DNA of 64,000 bases from Streptomyces sp. DH-12 (GCF_002899455.1 NZ_PPFB01000001.1:3698501-3762500), one strand, 5' to 3'. Numbered from the stretch's first letter, positions 8,260 to 18,638 are shown. Translations and numbers: made by a program. The notes: generated by a model not told the origin, from the letters alone.

Positions 8260-9272
8260 GAGGTCACCGCCTGCGTGTCGCCGAGGACGATCCGGGTGAG
8301 GTTGGCCAGGGACGGGGAGCCCGGGGCGTAGTAGTCGCCGTGTCCGCCGCCGCCGGCCGTGAAGACGCGGGCGCCGAACTCCTCGGACACGGGGTCGGCG
8401 CCGAAGCCGACGGTGGTGCCGAACAGGCCGGCGCCGAGGTGCGGCACGTGCTCGACCCAGTCGTCGGCGCCGCGCGCGGCCCACACCCGGGCGCGGGTGC
8501 GCAGGCCGGCGGCGGTGCCGGAGCCGGTGCCGGGGCTGCCGAGGAACACCAGGTCGTCGACGTCGAGACCGGCGGCGGCCCGCGCGCAGACGACGGAACC
8601 GTAGGAATGGCACAGCAGGGAGACGCGGGCGCGGGGCGCGGCGACGGACCGCAGGTCCCGCACGAGGTCCCGCAGTCCGGGCGCCGCCTCCTCCGCGCGG
8701 CCGGTGGTGGCGACCGACGGGCTGAAGGTGCCGGGCGTCTCGTAGCCGAGCCACGCCACGACCGCCGTGCGCGTCCCTGCGGGCGCTTCGCGCGTCAGCC
8801 GCCGGTGCAGGGCGAGGGCGGTGGCGCGGAAGCGGTCGTAGGTGTCGATGCCGGTGTCGGACCCGGGGACGAGGACGGCGACCCGGTCGGCGTGGTCCAG
8901 CTCGCCGAGCACCTCGGTGACCCGTCCGGCGCCGCGCCCGTCGAAGTGCAGCAACGTCCGTGCGGCCAGCGCGCGTTCGACGGCGGCGCGGTCCCGGTAC
9001 CCGTGCTCGGCGGCCGTGCGGGCGGCCTCGGCCGCGTTGGCCCGGTGGGCGGCGTAGGTGGCGTCGAGTCCGGCGACGGCCGGGGGCGGGACCTGGGCGG
9101 GCGGCGGCGCGGGCGCCTGCGGGCGCGCGGCCCCGGCGAGGGGCACGGCCACGGCGGCCGCGACGAGCAGGGCGAGCGTCCCGCGCCGCAGCCGCCCGGC
9201 CGGGCGGTGTGCCGGGCCCTCCGACCCGTCCGGTGCGGTGTCCGCGGTCCCCCGCCCGTGGTTCTGCTCCAT
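8256..9272 (-). CDS. membrane-anchored or secreted alpha/beta hydrolase (DUF1023-like)
   Basis: A 338-residue protein with an N-terminal hydrophobic segment (about residues 30-50, LALLVAAAVAVPLAGAA) that serves as signal peptide or anchor, then an alpha/beta-hydrolase domain. Seen: VAVLVPGSDTGIDTYDRFRA and the nucleophile elbow LLCHSYGSVV, a GxSxG-like motif with Ser. This combination is typical of actinobacterial DUF1023 hydrolases, whose substrates are not known. It is the first gene of the probable operon leading into an acyltransferase and a two-component system, so a paired acylation/deacylation function at the cell surface is possible (inference). Confidence 0.8.
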   Translation of the reverse strand: MEQNHGRGTADTAPDGSEGPAHRPAGRLRRGTLALLVAAAVAVPLAGAARPQAPAPPPAQVPPPAVAGLDATYAAHRANAAEAARTAAEHGYRDRAAVERALAARTLLHFDGRGAGRVTEVLGELDHADRVAVLVPGSDTGIDTYDRFRATALALHRRLTREAPAGTRTAVVAWLGYETPGTFSPSVATTGRAEEAAPGLRDLVRDLRSVAAPRARVSLLCHSYGSVVCARAAAGLDVDDLVFLGSPGTGSGTAAGLRTRARVWAARGADDWVEHVPHLGAGLFGTTVGFGADPVSEEFGARVFTAGGGGHGDYYAPGSPSLANLTRIVLGDTQAVTS

Positions 9273-9438
9273 CGTCGCCGCCCCTTTCCCGTCCGCCCGG
9301 TCGTCGGGCGTGCCAGAAAGGGAAGTTACGGAGCGTGGCCGGTAATCCGCGTCCCGCCGGGGGACTCTTCCGCGGGGTGGCTCTCAGGTATGAGGGGTAT
9401 GACCGGGCCCCCTCCAGGGGGAGCCGGGGCCTCGGCGC

Positions 9439-10308
9439 TCACCAGGCGAGCTGAGCGATCTCCTCCGCGACGACCGCGCAGGCGTCCGCCGCCGGGTCGA
9501 CGAGCGGGAAGTGGCCGACGTCCTCCAGCAGGGTCACCCCGACGACCTCGCCGGCCTTCGCCGCCGCGTCCGCGTACGACTCGGCGACCTCGTGCGGGAC
9601 GTCGATGTCGGCGCGGCCCTGGACGAGGGTGGTGGCGATGCCCGTGGGCAGCAGCAGCGCCGGGTCGGCGTGCGGCCGGCGCTCGGCGAAGTGGTCGTCG
9701 CCGCCGAGGAGTTCACGGGTCGCGCCACCGCACGCGCCGAGCTTGTCGGCGACCTCGAAGTCCGCGAGGGGGGCGAGGGCGACCACCCCGCGCAGGGGCG
9801 CCGGGGCGTCGGTGCGCCAGGGCGAACCGGCGGGCAGGACGTGCCGGGCGGCGGCCCACAGCGCCAGGTGGCCGCCGGCGGAGTGGCCGGTGAGGACGAT
9901 CCGGCGCGGGTCGCCCGCCGGGAGGTGCTGCCGTATCAGCGCGGGCAGGGCGTCCAGCGCGGCGGCGACGTCGTCGAAGGTGTCGGGCCACCGCCCGGCC
10001 ACCGGGCCGCCGCCGCCCGCGTCCGCCGTCCCGCGCCGGTACTCGACGCTCGCCACGGCGAAGCCGCGCCCCGCGAGGAACGCGGCGAACGGGCTGATGT
10101 GACGCCGGTCGTAGGGCGCGCGCCAGGCGCCGCCGTGCAGCACGACGACCACCGGCGCGGGGCCGTCCCCGCCGCGCGGCGCGTAGAAGTCGATCACCTG
10201 GTCGGGGGCGTCGCCGTAGGCCGCCGTGGCGTCCGGATCGACCGGCGGGTGGGAGAAGGCCGACTTCTCCTCGGCGGCGGCCCGGGCGGCTGCGACGTCG
10301 TCCGTCAT
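9439..10308 (-). CDS. alpha/beta hydrolase, probable kynurenine formamidase
   Basis: A 289-residue cytoplasmic alpha/beta hydrolase. Seen: the oxyanion-hole motif HGGAWR near residue 58, the nucleophile elbow LTGHSAGGHLALW near residue 145, and a late acid/His region (QGRADIDVPHE and VGHFPLVD). Arylformamidases of this esterase-like class hydrolyse N-formylkynurenine to kynurenine. The assignment rests mainly on context: it follows tryptophan 2,3-dioxygenase and kynureninase on the same strand, supplying the missing second step. The 160-base gap before it could hold its own promoter. Start ATG 10308 has GAGAGG seven bases upstream. It could instead be a general carboxylesterase. Confidence 0.82.
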   Translation of the reverse strand: MTDDVAAARAAAEEKSAFSHPPVDPDATAAYGDAPDQVIDFYAPRGGDGPAPVVVVLHGGAWRAPYDRRHISPFAAFLAGRGFAVASVEYRRGTADAGGGGPVAGRWPDTFDDVAAALDALPALIRQHLPAGDPRRIVLTGHSAGGHLALWAAARHVLPAGSPWRTDAPAPLRGVVALAPLADFEVADKLGACGGATRELLGGDDHFAERRPHADPALLLPTGIATTLVQGRADIDVPHEVAESYADAAAKAGEVVGVTLLEDVGHFPLVDPAADACAVVAEEIAQLAW

Positions 10309-10468
10309 GCTCCAACCTCTCAGCGATGCAACGTGGTTCGACCGGACCGGGCATGCACACGGCCGTTCGGCCGGGACGGTACCAGGACGCCGGGCGCCCC
10401 TTTCACCGGGAGGTCCCGCCTGACCGGCCCGAACGGGGCCGGGAGGACGCCGCCCCGGCCCCGGCCGT

Positions 10469-11680
10469 CTACCGCAGTTCCTCGGCGAGCACCCGCGCGG
10501 CCCGCTCCACGTCGGCGAAACCGACGTACAGCGGGGTGAATCCGAAGCGGAGCACGTCCGGGTGGCGGAAGTCGCCGACCACGCCCCGTCCGATCAGCCG
10601 CCGCATCACGTCGCCCGCGTCCGGGCAGCGCAGGGCCACCTGGCTGCCCCGCTCCTCGTGCGGCAGCGGGGTGAGGCACTCCACGCGGCCCTCGGGCACG
10701 TACTCCGCGACGCACTCCAGGAAGAAGTCGGTCAGGGCGAGGGACTTGGCGCGCACCGCCTCGACCGTCACCCCGTCCCACACCTCGAGCGCCGCCTCCA
10801 GGGCGAGCATGGAGAGGATGTCCGGGGTGCCGACCCGTCCGCGCACCGCGCCCGTCGCCGGCTCGTACGCGGAGCGCATCCCGAAGGGCTCCGCGTGCGA
10901 GTTCCAGCCGGGCAGCGGGGAGTCGAAGCGGTCCTGGAGGTCCGCCCGCACGTACAGGTACGCGGGCGAACCGGGGCCGCCGTTCAGGTACTTGTAGGTG
11001 CAGCCGACGGCCAGGTCCACGCCGTGCGCGTCCAGGCCGACCGGCAGCGCGCCCGCGCTGTGGCACAGGTCCCAGACGGCGTACGCGCCCGCCGCGTGCA
11101 CGGCCGCCGTGAGCGACGGCAGGTCGTGCAGCCGTCCGGTGCGGTAGTCCACGTGGTTGAGCAACACGGCGGCCGTGCGCTCGCCGAGCGCGTCCGGCGC
11201 CCCGGACGGTTCCACCGGGCGCAGCGTGCAGCCGGTCATGCGGGCCGCGGACCCGGCGATGTAGCCGTCCGTGGGGAACGTGGTCGCGTCGACCAGGATC
11301 TCGTCCCGCCCGGGGTCCGTCTCCCGTGCCAGCCGCACCGCGCCGACCAGCGCCTTGAACACGTTGACGCTGGTGGAGTCGCCCACCACGATCTGCCCGG
11401 CCGCCGCGCCGACCAGCGGGGCGATCCGGTCGCCGATCCGCTCCGGCGCCGTCCACCAGCCGCTCTCCGTCCAGGAGCGGATGCGCATCTCGCCCCACTC
11501 GCGGCGCACCACGTCCGCGACCCGGCCGGGCACGGCGACGGGCAGCGCGCCCAGCGAGTTGCCGTCCAGGTAGACCGCCCCGTCGGGGTCTCCGGGACCG
11601 TCGAGGACGAACGCGTCGCGCTTGGCGGCGAGTTCGTCCCCCGCGTCCAGCTTCTCCGCCTTCCGGGTCAGCTCAGACAT
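10469..11680 (-). CDS. kynU: kynureninase
   Basis: A 403-residue PLP enzyme that cleaves L-kynurenine to anthranilate and alanine. Seen: VYLDGNSLGALP near the start, the phosphate-binding region ATTFPTDGYI, NHVDYRTG, VWDLCHSAGALP (the PLP-ring Asp), and the Schiff-base lysine in GCTYKYLNGGPGSPA. The length is normal for bacterial kynureninase. Start is the ATG at 11680 (MSELTRKAEKLDAG), overlapping the upstream TDO stop by eight bases; the longer frame upstream is TDO read in the wrong phase. Co-transcribed with TDO. Confidence 0.95.
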   Translation of the reverse strand: MSELTRKAEKLDAGDELAAKRDAFVLDGPGDPDGAVYLDGNSLGALPVAVPGRVADVVRREWGEMRIRSWTESGWWTAPERIGDRIAPLVGAAAGQIVVGDSTSVNVFKALVGAVRLARETDPGRDEILVDATTFPTDGYIAGSAARMTGCTLRPVEPSGAPDALGERTAAVLLNHVDYRTGRLHDLPSLTAAVHAAGAYAVWDLCHSAGALPVGLDAHGVDLAVGCTYKYLNGGPGSPAYLYVRADLQDRFDSPLPGWNSHAEPFGMRSAYEPATGAVRGRVGTPDILSMLALEAALEVWDGVTVEAVRAKSLALTDFFLECVAEYVPEGRVECLTPLPHEERGSQVALRCPDAGDVMRRLIGRGVVGDFRHPDVLRFGFTPLYVGFADVERAARVLAEELR

Positions 11681-12503
11681 AGGACCGCGCCGTCCACAGC
11701 TCGGGGAACACGCTCTTCTGCGCCCTCTTCTCCAGCCACGCCACTCCGGCGGACCCGCCCGTCCCGGTCTTCGCCCCCATGGCCCGGCGGGTGGCGACCA
11801 GGTGGTCGTTGCGCCAGCGCCACACCAGTTCGGCGACATCGGTCAGCGCCTCGCCGAGCCGCGCCACCTCGTCCCGCTCGTCGCCCGCGTAGACGGCCGT
11901 CCAGATCTCCTCGACCTCACGCGACGGCTCGTACTTGCGCGACACGTCGCGCTCCAGCACCTCCTTCGGCACGGGGTGGCCGCGCCGCGCGAGGAACCGC
12001 AGCACCTCGTCGTAGAGGCTGGGCTCGTACAGGGCCTTCTCCAGCTCGGCGTGCACCCGCGGCGCGCCCCGGTGCGGGACGAGCATCGACGCGGACTTGT
12101 CGCCGAGCAGGAACTCCATGCGCCGGTACATCGCCGACTGGAAGCCGGAGCCCTCGCCGAGGGCGCCGCGGTAGGAGTTGAACTGCGCCGGGGTGAGCCC
12201 GGCCAGCGGCCGCCAGGAGGCGTTCAGCGCCTCCAGCTCGCGCCGCGAGCGGCGCAGCGCGTCGAGCGCGGTCGGCACGTCGTCCCGGCGCAGCGCCCGC
12301 GCCGCGGTCTCCCACTCGTGCACGATGACGGTGAACCACAGCTCCATGACCTGGGTGGTCACCAGGAAGACCATCTCTCCGGGATCATCCGAGAGGGTGT
12401 GCTGGAGGTGGGTGAGGACGTCGGCCTTGACGTAGTCCTCGTAAGGGGTCGTGCCTTGGAAGTCGAGATGCGGGGTCTCGGGCTCGTGAGCCTCGTGGGA
12501 CAT
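11673..12503 (-). CDS. kynA: tryptophan 2,3-dioxygenase
   Basis: A 276-residue haem enzyme that opens the indole ring of L-tryptophan to give N-formylkynurenine, the first step of the kynurenine pathway. Seen: VFLVTTQVMELWFTVIVHE in the active-site helix, YRRMEFLLGDKS, and near the end NDHLVATRRAMG followed by KTGTGGSAGVAW; by comparison with characterised bacterial TDOs the His in NDHL is the proximal haem ligand and the GTGGS loop covers the substrate. First gene of the operon, with a 165-base leader region up to the DUF3151 stop. Confidence 0.96.
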   Translation of the reverse strand: MSHEAHEPETPHLDFQGTTPYEDYVKADVLTHLQHTLSDDPGEMVFLVTTQVMELWFTVIVHEWETAARALRRDDVPTALDALRRSRRELEALNASWRPLAGLTPAQFNSYRGALGEGSGFQSAMYRRMEFLLGDKSASMLVPHRGAPRVHAELEKALYEPSLYDEVLRFLARRGHPVPKEVLERDVSRKYEPSREVEEIWTAVYAGDERDEVARLGEALTDVAELVWRWRNDHLVATRRAMGAKTGTGGSAGVAWLEKRAQKSVFPELWTARSYV

Positions 12504-12614
12504 CGCTGTCTCCTGCTGTGTACTCCGGGTAGCGGTCCGCCCCTGCCGTTACCGGCACGGGGGCCCCGGTCCCCACGGTGCATCCTGCGCAATCGTCCCC
12601 CACCACCGCAAGGC

Positions 12615-12633
12615 CCGCCCGCCGAGCGGGCGG
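12615..12633 (-). terminator. hairpin downstream of the DUF3151 gene
   Basis: CCGCCCGC and GCGGGCGG form an 8-base-pair stem with a 3-base loop, 35 bases after the DUF3151 stop in the direction of transcription. No U-tract, as is common in Streptomyces. Confidence 0.4.
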
Positions 12634-12668
12634 ACCGTGCGGTGATCACGTTCCGCTTCCCGGCCGGT

Positions 12669-13082
12669 TCAGCCCAGGACCTGGGCCGCCGTCGGCGAGG
12701 AGTCCTTCAGGAACTGGGTGCAGCGCTCGTACTCCTCCTGCTCGCCGATCGCCTGCGCGGCGCGGGCGAGGGCGTGCAGGGCGCGCAGGAAACCGCGGTT
12801 CGGCTCGTGCTCCCACGGCACCGGGCCGTGGCCCTTCCAGCCGTTGCGGCGCAGCGCGTCCAGGCCGCGGTGGTAGCCCGTGCGGGCGTACGCGTAGGAC
12901 TCGACGACGCTGTCCCGCTCGAACGCTTCGTCGGCCAGCCGCGCCCAGGCCAGCGAGGAGGTGGGGTACCGGCCCGCGACCTCGGCGGCGGTGGCGCCGG
13001 ACGCCAGCAGCTCGCGCGGCTCGGGGTCGTCGGGGAGGTGGGTCGGGGGCGGGCCCCCGAGGAGGTTCTCGTGAATGGACAT
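12669..13082 (-). CDS. DUF3151 family protein
   Basis: A 137-residue soluble protein of unknown function, conserved in actinobacteria as DUF3151. Seen: N-terminal MSIHENLLGGPPPTHLP, then helical sequence with SLAWARLADEAF, YAYARTGYHRGLDALRRNGWKG and NRGFLRALHALARAAQAIGE; the alternation of helices resembles a TPR-like array. A second possible start (MYETGP...) lies six codons upstream at 13100. It sits just downstream of the class II aldolase gene, separated by a strong hairpin, an arrangement I recall as common in Streptomyces. No function can be assigned. Confidence 0.88.
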   Translation of the reverse strand: MSIHENLLGGPPPTHLPDDPEPRELLASGATAAEVAGRYPTSSLAWARLADEAFERDSVVESYAYARTGYHRGLDALRRNGWKGHGPVPWEHEPNRGFLRALHALARAAQAIGEQEEYERCTQFLKDSSPTAAQVLG

Positions 13083-13120
13083 GGGCCCAGTCTCGTACAT
13101 CGGGCGCCGGCCGTACGGAA

Positions 13121-13150
13121 GAGCCCGGCACCTGGGCGGGTGCCGGGCTC
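13121..13150 (-). terminator. terminator hairpin after the aldolase gene
   Basis: A perfect 12-base-pair inverted repeat (GAGCCCGGCACC / GGTGCCGGGCTC) with a 6-base loop, 18 bases beyond the aldolase stop codon. It separates the aldolase from the DUF3151 gene on the same strand. Confidence 0.75.
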
Positions 13151-13168
13151 GACGCGCGTGCGGACGGG

Positions 13169-14200
<1,032 letters not shown>

Positions 14201-14348
14201 CTGTCCGCTCCTTAAGAGTGCGGGGTGGGGTGCTGCGTACTGTCGGCCCTGACCTGGAACCTTGGATGCGACGTCATTGTCGGTCACATCCTTCCAGACT
14301 CGGCCGGGACGTCCATCCCGCCGTCCGCCCTGTGGTCGGCGGGGCCGG

Positions 14349-14906
14349 TCAGGCCGGTCGGTCCAGGCCCAGCTCGTCCTTGGAGTAGGCGAACAGGTAC
14401 GGCACCCCGGCACCCTCGCGGATCTTCTCGGCGGCGCCGGTGGCCCGGTCGACGATGGTCGCCACGGCCACGACCTCCGCGCCGGCCTCGCGCACGGCCT
14501 CCACGGCGGTGAGCGGGGAGCCGCCGGTGGTGGAGGTGTCCTCCACGACCAGCACCCGGCGGCCCTTGACGTCCGGGCCCTCCACGCGGCGCTGCAGGCC
14601 GTGCGCCTTGGCGGCCTTGCGCACGACGAACGCGTCCAGCCTCCGGCCGCGCGCGGCGGCGGCGTGCAGCATGGCGGCGGCGACCGGGTCGGCGCCCATG
14701 GTCAGGCCGCCCACCGCGTCGAACTCCAGCTCCGCGGTCAGGTCCAGCAGCACCTGCCCGACCAGCGGGGCGGCCTCGCCGTCGAGGGTGACGCGGCGCA
14801 GGTCGACGTAGTAGTCGGCCTCGATGCCCGAGGAGAGGGTCACCTTGCCGTGCACCACGGCCTTGTCCTTGATCTGCTGCAGCAGCGCGCCGCGTGTGTC
14901 CGTCAT
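14349..14906 (-). CDS. pyrE: orotate phosphoribosyltransferase
   Basis: A 185-residue enzyme that joins orotate to PRPP to make orotidine 5'-monophosphate in de novo pyrimidine synthesis. Seen: VHGKVTLSSGIEADYYVDLR (orotate/PRPP contact), GGLTMGADPVAAAM, FVVRKAAKAHG with the catalytic lysine loop, and the PRPP-binding motif RRVLVVEDTSTTGGS. It starts nine bases after the epimerase stop, so the two are probably one transcript. Confidence 0.95.
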   Translation of the reverse strand: MTDTRGALLQQIKDKAVVHGKVTLSSGIEADYYVDLRRVTLDGEAAPLVGQVLLDLTAELEFDAVGGLTMGADPVAAAMLHAAAARGRRLDAFVVRKAAKAHGLQRRVEGPDVKGRRVLVVEDTSTTGGSPLTAVEAVREAGAEVVAVATIVDRATGAAEKIREGAGVPYLFAYSKDELGLDRPA

Positions 14907-14915
14907 GCCGCCAGC

Positions 14916-15704
14916 TTAAAGGCGGGTCCACGTCCAGGTCGTCGAGGCCTCCAGCGGCTCCAGCGGCGTGACCAGGCGCTGGTGGGTGTTCAGCCCGTCC
15001 GGCGGTCCGGTCTGCGGCTCCACGCAGACGGCCTCGTCCTGCTCGTCGTAGACGACCACCCACTCCTCGCGGCTGGTCACCTTCAGCCGGAGCTGCCCCG
15101 GCCAGGTGAGGGTGACGTCCACGCCGCCGGGCATCCCGAAGCAGTCGTCCCACGGGCCGGGCCGCGGGTCGATGCGCCGCCCGGTCGGCAGGTGGTCCTC
15201 TCCTCGCTCCTCCTGCCAGGCGGGCTCGAAGCCGATCGTCACGTCCTCACCGCCGAGGGTGCGCAGGAACCACGGGTGCCAGCCGATCTGCGCCGGGAAC
15301 GACGAGCCGTACGTCTCGACGCTCATCGTCAGCGTCAGCGACCCCTCGGTGAGCGCCACCTGCTGCGTGACCCGCCCCGGGTACGGCCACGGGTCCGTCA
15401 GGTCGTACGTCAGCACGGCCTCGTCGGTGCTCGTGCGGGCGGTACGCCAGGGGGCGTTGCGCGCGGTGCCGTGGATGGCGTGCGGGGGCGCGTTGAGCGG
15501 CATCTGCCGCACGGTGGCGCCGTCCCGGAACCGGCCGTCACGCAGCCGCCCGCACCACGGGACCATCGGGAAGCAGCCGTACCTCTCCCCCTGCCGCAGC
15601 AGCTCCACACCCCCGATCCGCAGCCCTCCGACCCGCCCGCCGTTCCCCGGCAGCACGTCCACCTCCGCGTCACCCGCGGTCAGCGTGATGTGTTCGTCAC
15701 TCAC
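14916..15704 (-). CDS. aldose 1-epimerase family protein
   Basis: A 262-residue mutarotase-fold protein that would interconvert anomers of hexoses or act on a hexose 6-phosphate. Seen: LLRQGERYGCFPMVPWCGRL, NAPPHAIHGTARNAPW with the catalytic-type His, IGWHPWFLRTLG with the second His, and VCVEPQTGPPDGLN carrying the catalytic Glu. These are the family's active-site regions. Start is a GTG at 15704 with AGGG seven bases upstream. It precedes pyrE closely, but the metabolic link between the two is not obvious. Confidence 0.9.
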   Translation of the reverse strand: MSDEHITLTAGDAEVDVLPGNGGRVGGLRIGGVELLRQGERYGCFPMVPWCGRLRDGRFRDGATVRQMPLNAPPHAIHGTARNAPWRTARTSTDEAVLTYDLTDPWPYPGRVTQQVALTEGSLTLTMSVETYGSSFPAQIGWHPWFLRTLGGEDVTIGFEPAWQEERGEDHLPTGRRIDPRPGPWDDCFGMPGGVDVTLTWPGQLRLKVTSREEWVVVYDEQDEAVCVEPQTGPPDGLNTHQRLVTPLEPLEASTTWTWTRL

Positions 15705-15844
15705 GCCTCGACCCTACTGGGACGATCACTCACGCGGGACGGGGAGGCCGACGCCTCCGGCACGGAGGGGCTGCGCTTCCAGCGCGGGAAGCTCCCGCGG
15801 GCGGGGCGTCCGGCGGGCGCGGGAGAGCCCGTCGTTCCACGGCG

Positions 15845-16795
15845 TCAGCGGCGGCGGCGCAGTGCTCTGATCGCGACGACCGCCGAGGCGACCGCGAGGG
15901 CGGCCGCGGGGGCGGCCCAGCGGAGGGGGGCGGGGGAGGTGACGGTCTGGGGCGCGGGGACCGGGGCGTACCGGCCGCGCGGGGGCGCGTGGTCGACCTC
16001 CTCCGCGCTGCGGCCGATCATCGTCCGCCGCGCGTGCGCGGCCTCGGCGAGGGAGTCGTCGCCCGCGTCGCCGGGAAGGGGCCGCCCGCCGGTCCCGGCC
16101 GGGAGTCCCGCGTCCAGGGGCGTCGGACCGGCGTCCGGGGTCTCCGGCTCCGGGGCGGGTTCGTCGTCCCGCCGCGGCGGTGGCCCGGACGCGGTGTCCG
16201 AAGCGGGGGCGGGTTCCGCCTCGCCGGGGGCGGCCGCGCTCCCCCGTCCCGGTGGCGGGGGCGCGTCCTCCGCGTCCGGGGTGGTCTCGAAGTCCGTGGT
16301 GGCGCCGGGCTCGAAGTCGCCCGCCGCGAGGTGTTCGGGGGACGCGAAGGGCGCCGGCGGCTCCGCGTCCTCCTCCGCCTCCGTGCCCAGGTTCTCCGCG
16401 AAGCGGCGCAGCAGGCGGGTGACCGCCGAGGTCACCGCGTCCTGCGGGAGCTCGGTGACGCGGCCGTCCGCCGTGGCGGTCCCCGTGACGACGAGCGCCG
16501 TGCCGGCGTCCGCGGCGCGGGGCGTCAGCCGCAGGGACAGCCGCACCGTCCCGTCCCCCCGGACCTCGGCCGCCTCGCCCTCGACGGCGTAGGAGCCGTC
16601 GTCCCGCGCGGACACCCGTACGGACCCGCGGTAGGTGATGGAGGAGCCGCCGATCCGTACCTTCAGCCGCCCGGCGACGGGCTCCGCGCCGGCGTCGTGC
16701 TGGAGCCCGGGCACCGCCCGGGCGACCCGCGCGGGGTCGTCCAGCACCTCCCTGAGCCGCTGCGCCTCGACCGGAACGAACACCTCGTGCTCCAT
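15845..16795 (-). CDS. CoxG-like SRPBCC protein with a C-terminal membrane anchor
   Basis: A 316-residue protein. Residues about 1-145 form a START/SRPBCC domain of the carbon monoxide dehydrogenase subunit G (CoxG) type (MEHEVFVPVEAQRLREVL, VPGLQHD, DAVTSAVTRLLRRFAENLG). Residues about 150-285 are a low-complexity Pro/Ala/Glu-rich linker, and the C-terminus has one hydrophobic helix (WAAPAAALAVASAVVAI) followed by RALRRRR, an inside-positive tail anchor. No molybdenum hydroxylase genes are adjacent, so the classical Cox role is not supported; a lipid- or ligand-binding protein held at the membrane is a reasonable reading. Start ATG 16795. Confidence 0.8.
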   Translation of the reverse strand: MEHEVFVPVEAQRLREVLDDPARVARAVPGLQHDAGAEPVAGRLKVRIGGSSITYRGSVRVSARDDGSYAVEGEAAEVRGDGTVRLSLRLTPRAADAGTALVVTGTATADGRVTELPQDAVTSAVTRLLRRFAENLGTEAEEDAEPPAPFASPEHLAAGDFEPGATTDFETTPDAEDAPPPPGRGSAAAPGEAEPAPASDTASGPPPRRDDEPAPEPETPDAGPTPLDAGLPAGTGGRPLPGDAGDDSLAEAAHARRTMIGRSAEEVDHAPPRGRYAPVPAPQTVTSPAPLRWAAPAAALAVASAVVAIRALRRRR

Positions 16796-16881
16796 GAGTG
16801 CGGAGCCTACCCACGGGACGCCGTACCGCACCCCCGTCCGCGCGAAGTCGCGGCGCGTCGGCGCGGTGCGCGGTACGGCCC

Positions 16882-18579
16882 TCAGTCGCTGTACCGGGGG
16901 TGGACCAGCGTGGACGGCGGGAGTCCGGCGACGCGGGTGCGTTCCGCCGCTCGGACGTCCGCGGCGAGGGAGGCGTCGGTGAGCGTCCGGGGCCGCGGCC
17001 CGGCCGGGTCGAGGCGGGGCCGCGGGGTGTGCCGGCCGGCGGCCAGCACGAACCCCCAGTCGCGGTGGGCGCGGGCCGTGTCCGCGGGCTCCCGGTCGGG
17101 CCCGGCGGCGAACCCGGCCTGCCGCCCGCGCACCCGGTAGGCGGTGGTGCGCAGACCGGCGGCGCGCAGGGTCGCGTCCACCGTCCAGAAGTCACGCGGC
17201 CGGGACGCGACCGCCCCGCCGTGCACCACGAGCCGCCCGCCCGGGGCGAGCGCCCGCCGGACCAGGCCGTAGAACTCCTGCGCGTACAGCTTGGTGCTGG
17301 CGGTGATCCCGGGGTGCGGCAGGTCCGACACCACGACGTCGTACGCGGCGGTGGGCGCCGTCCGCAGCCAATCGAAGGCGTCCGCGGTGATCACGTGGAC
17401 CCGCGGGTCGTCGAGGGAGTGCGCGTTGAGCCGGGACAGCGCGGAGTCGTGGCGGGCCAGCCGCACCACGCCCGCGTCGAGCTCGACGACGTCCACCCGC
17501 CGTACGCGGGGATGGCGCAGCACCTCGCGGACGGCGAGCCCGTCACCGCCCCCGAGCACCAGCACGCGCGCGTGGCGTCCGGGCATCGCGGGGTGCACCA
17601 GGGCCTCGTGGTACCGGAGTTCGTCCCGTCCGCTGACCCGCAGCCGCCCGTCGAGGAAGAGGTTCAGCGGGCGGCCGTCCCGCCCGCCGGTGAGCAGCAC
17701 CTCCTGCACGTCCGTGTGCACGGCCACCCGTACGTCCGCGCCGTACAGGGCGTGCCGGGCGGCCCGTTCGAAGTCGTCGACGAGGACGGCCGCCGTGGCG
17801 AGCAGGGCGAGCACGCACACGTTGGCGGTGAGCAGCAGGCGGCGGGCGCGCCGGGTGAGGTCGTGCCGGAACAGCCCGAGGACCAGCGCGCCGCCGACGA
17901 CCGCGTTGACCGCGCCGGTGATGAGCGCGCCCGTCAACTGGCCCAGCAGGGGCAGGAGGAGGAAGGGGAAGGCGAGCCCGCCGACCAGCGCGCCGACGTA
18001 GTCCGCGGCGGACAGGTCGGCGAGCGCGCCGCCCGCGTCCTGCCGGCGGATCCGCTGGATCAGCTCCATCAGCAGCGGCACCTCGGCGCCGATGAGCAGC
18101 CCGGTGGCGAGGGAGAACGCGACCAGCAGGCAGCGCGGGCCGCTCGCCCAGAGTCCGCCCCAGTCGCCGGTCCAGGCGAAGACCGCGTACAGCGCCATCG
18201 CGCTGCCCCCGCCGACCAGGGCGAGCGCCGCCTCGACCGCGCCGAACCCGGCCGCCGCGTGCCGGCGCAGCCGCTTGGCGGCGAGCGATCCGATGCCCAT
18301 CGCGAAGACCATCACGGACAGCACGACGGACGTCTGGGCGACCGAGTCGCCCATCAGGTACGCGGCGAGCGCGACCAGTTCCAGCTCGTACACGAGTCCG
18401 CACGCGGCGCAGACGAACACCCCGGCGAGGACCAGCCACCGTCCGGTGCCCTGCCGCACGGGCAACGGCACCGCGCTCCCCGCGCCGTCCGCGCTGTCCG
18501 GGCCGTCCCTCACGGGGCCGTCCGGCCCGTCCCAGGGCTGCGCGGAGCCGGGCGGAGCGGGGGCCTGCGGATCGATCAC
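16882..18579 (-). CDS. membrane-bound spermidine-synthase-like protein
   Basis: A 565-residue protein combining about seven membrane segments (residues 50-250, e.g. [24 protein letters not shown]) with a C-terminal SAM-fold domain of the polyamine aminopropyltransferase type. Seen in the soluble half: [10 protein letters not shown], the nucleotide-binding loop [29 protein letters not shown] and [10 protein letters not shown]. True spermidine synthases have a D-x-x-D-P-type gate at the last position; here it is SDLPHPG, so the substrate may differ. Such fused proteins are widespread in actinobacteria, and their product is uncertain. Single gene, upstream of nothing on the same strand for 59 bases. 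Confidence 0.85.
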   Translation of the reverse strand: MIDPQAPAPPGSAQPWDGPDGPVRDGPDSADGAGSAVPLPVRQGTGRWLVLAGVFVCAACGLVYELELVALAAYLMGDSVAQTSVVLSVMVFAMGIGSLAAKRLRRHAAAGFGAVEAALALVGGGSAMALYAVFAWTGDWGGLWASGPRCLLVAFSLATGLLIGAEVPLLMELIQRIRRQDAGGALADLSAADYVGALVGGLAFPFLLLPLLGQLTGALITGAVNAVVGGALVLGLFRHDLTRRARRLLLTANVCVLALLATAAVLVDDFERAARHALYGADVRVAVHTDVQEVLLTGGRDGRPLNLFLDGRLRVSGRDELRYHEALVHPAMPGRHARVLVLGGGDGLAVREVLRHPRVRRVDVVELDAGVVRLARHDSALSRLNAHSLDDPRVHVITADAFDWLRTAPTAAYDVVVSDLPHPGITASTKLYAQEFYGLVRRALAPGGRLVVHGGAVASRPRDFWTVDATLRAAGLRTTAYRVRGRQAGFAAGPDREPADTARAHRDWGFVLAAGRHTPRPRLDPAGPRPRTLTDASLAADVRAAERTRVAGLPPSTLVHPRYSD

Positions 18580-18638
18580 CTCAGGGACGTTACGTCACGC
18601 ACTCGTCGCACAACGTCACCCACACGCGTGGTGTTTGT

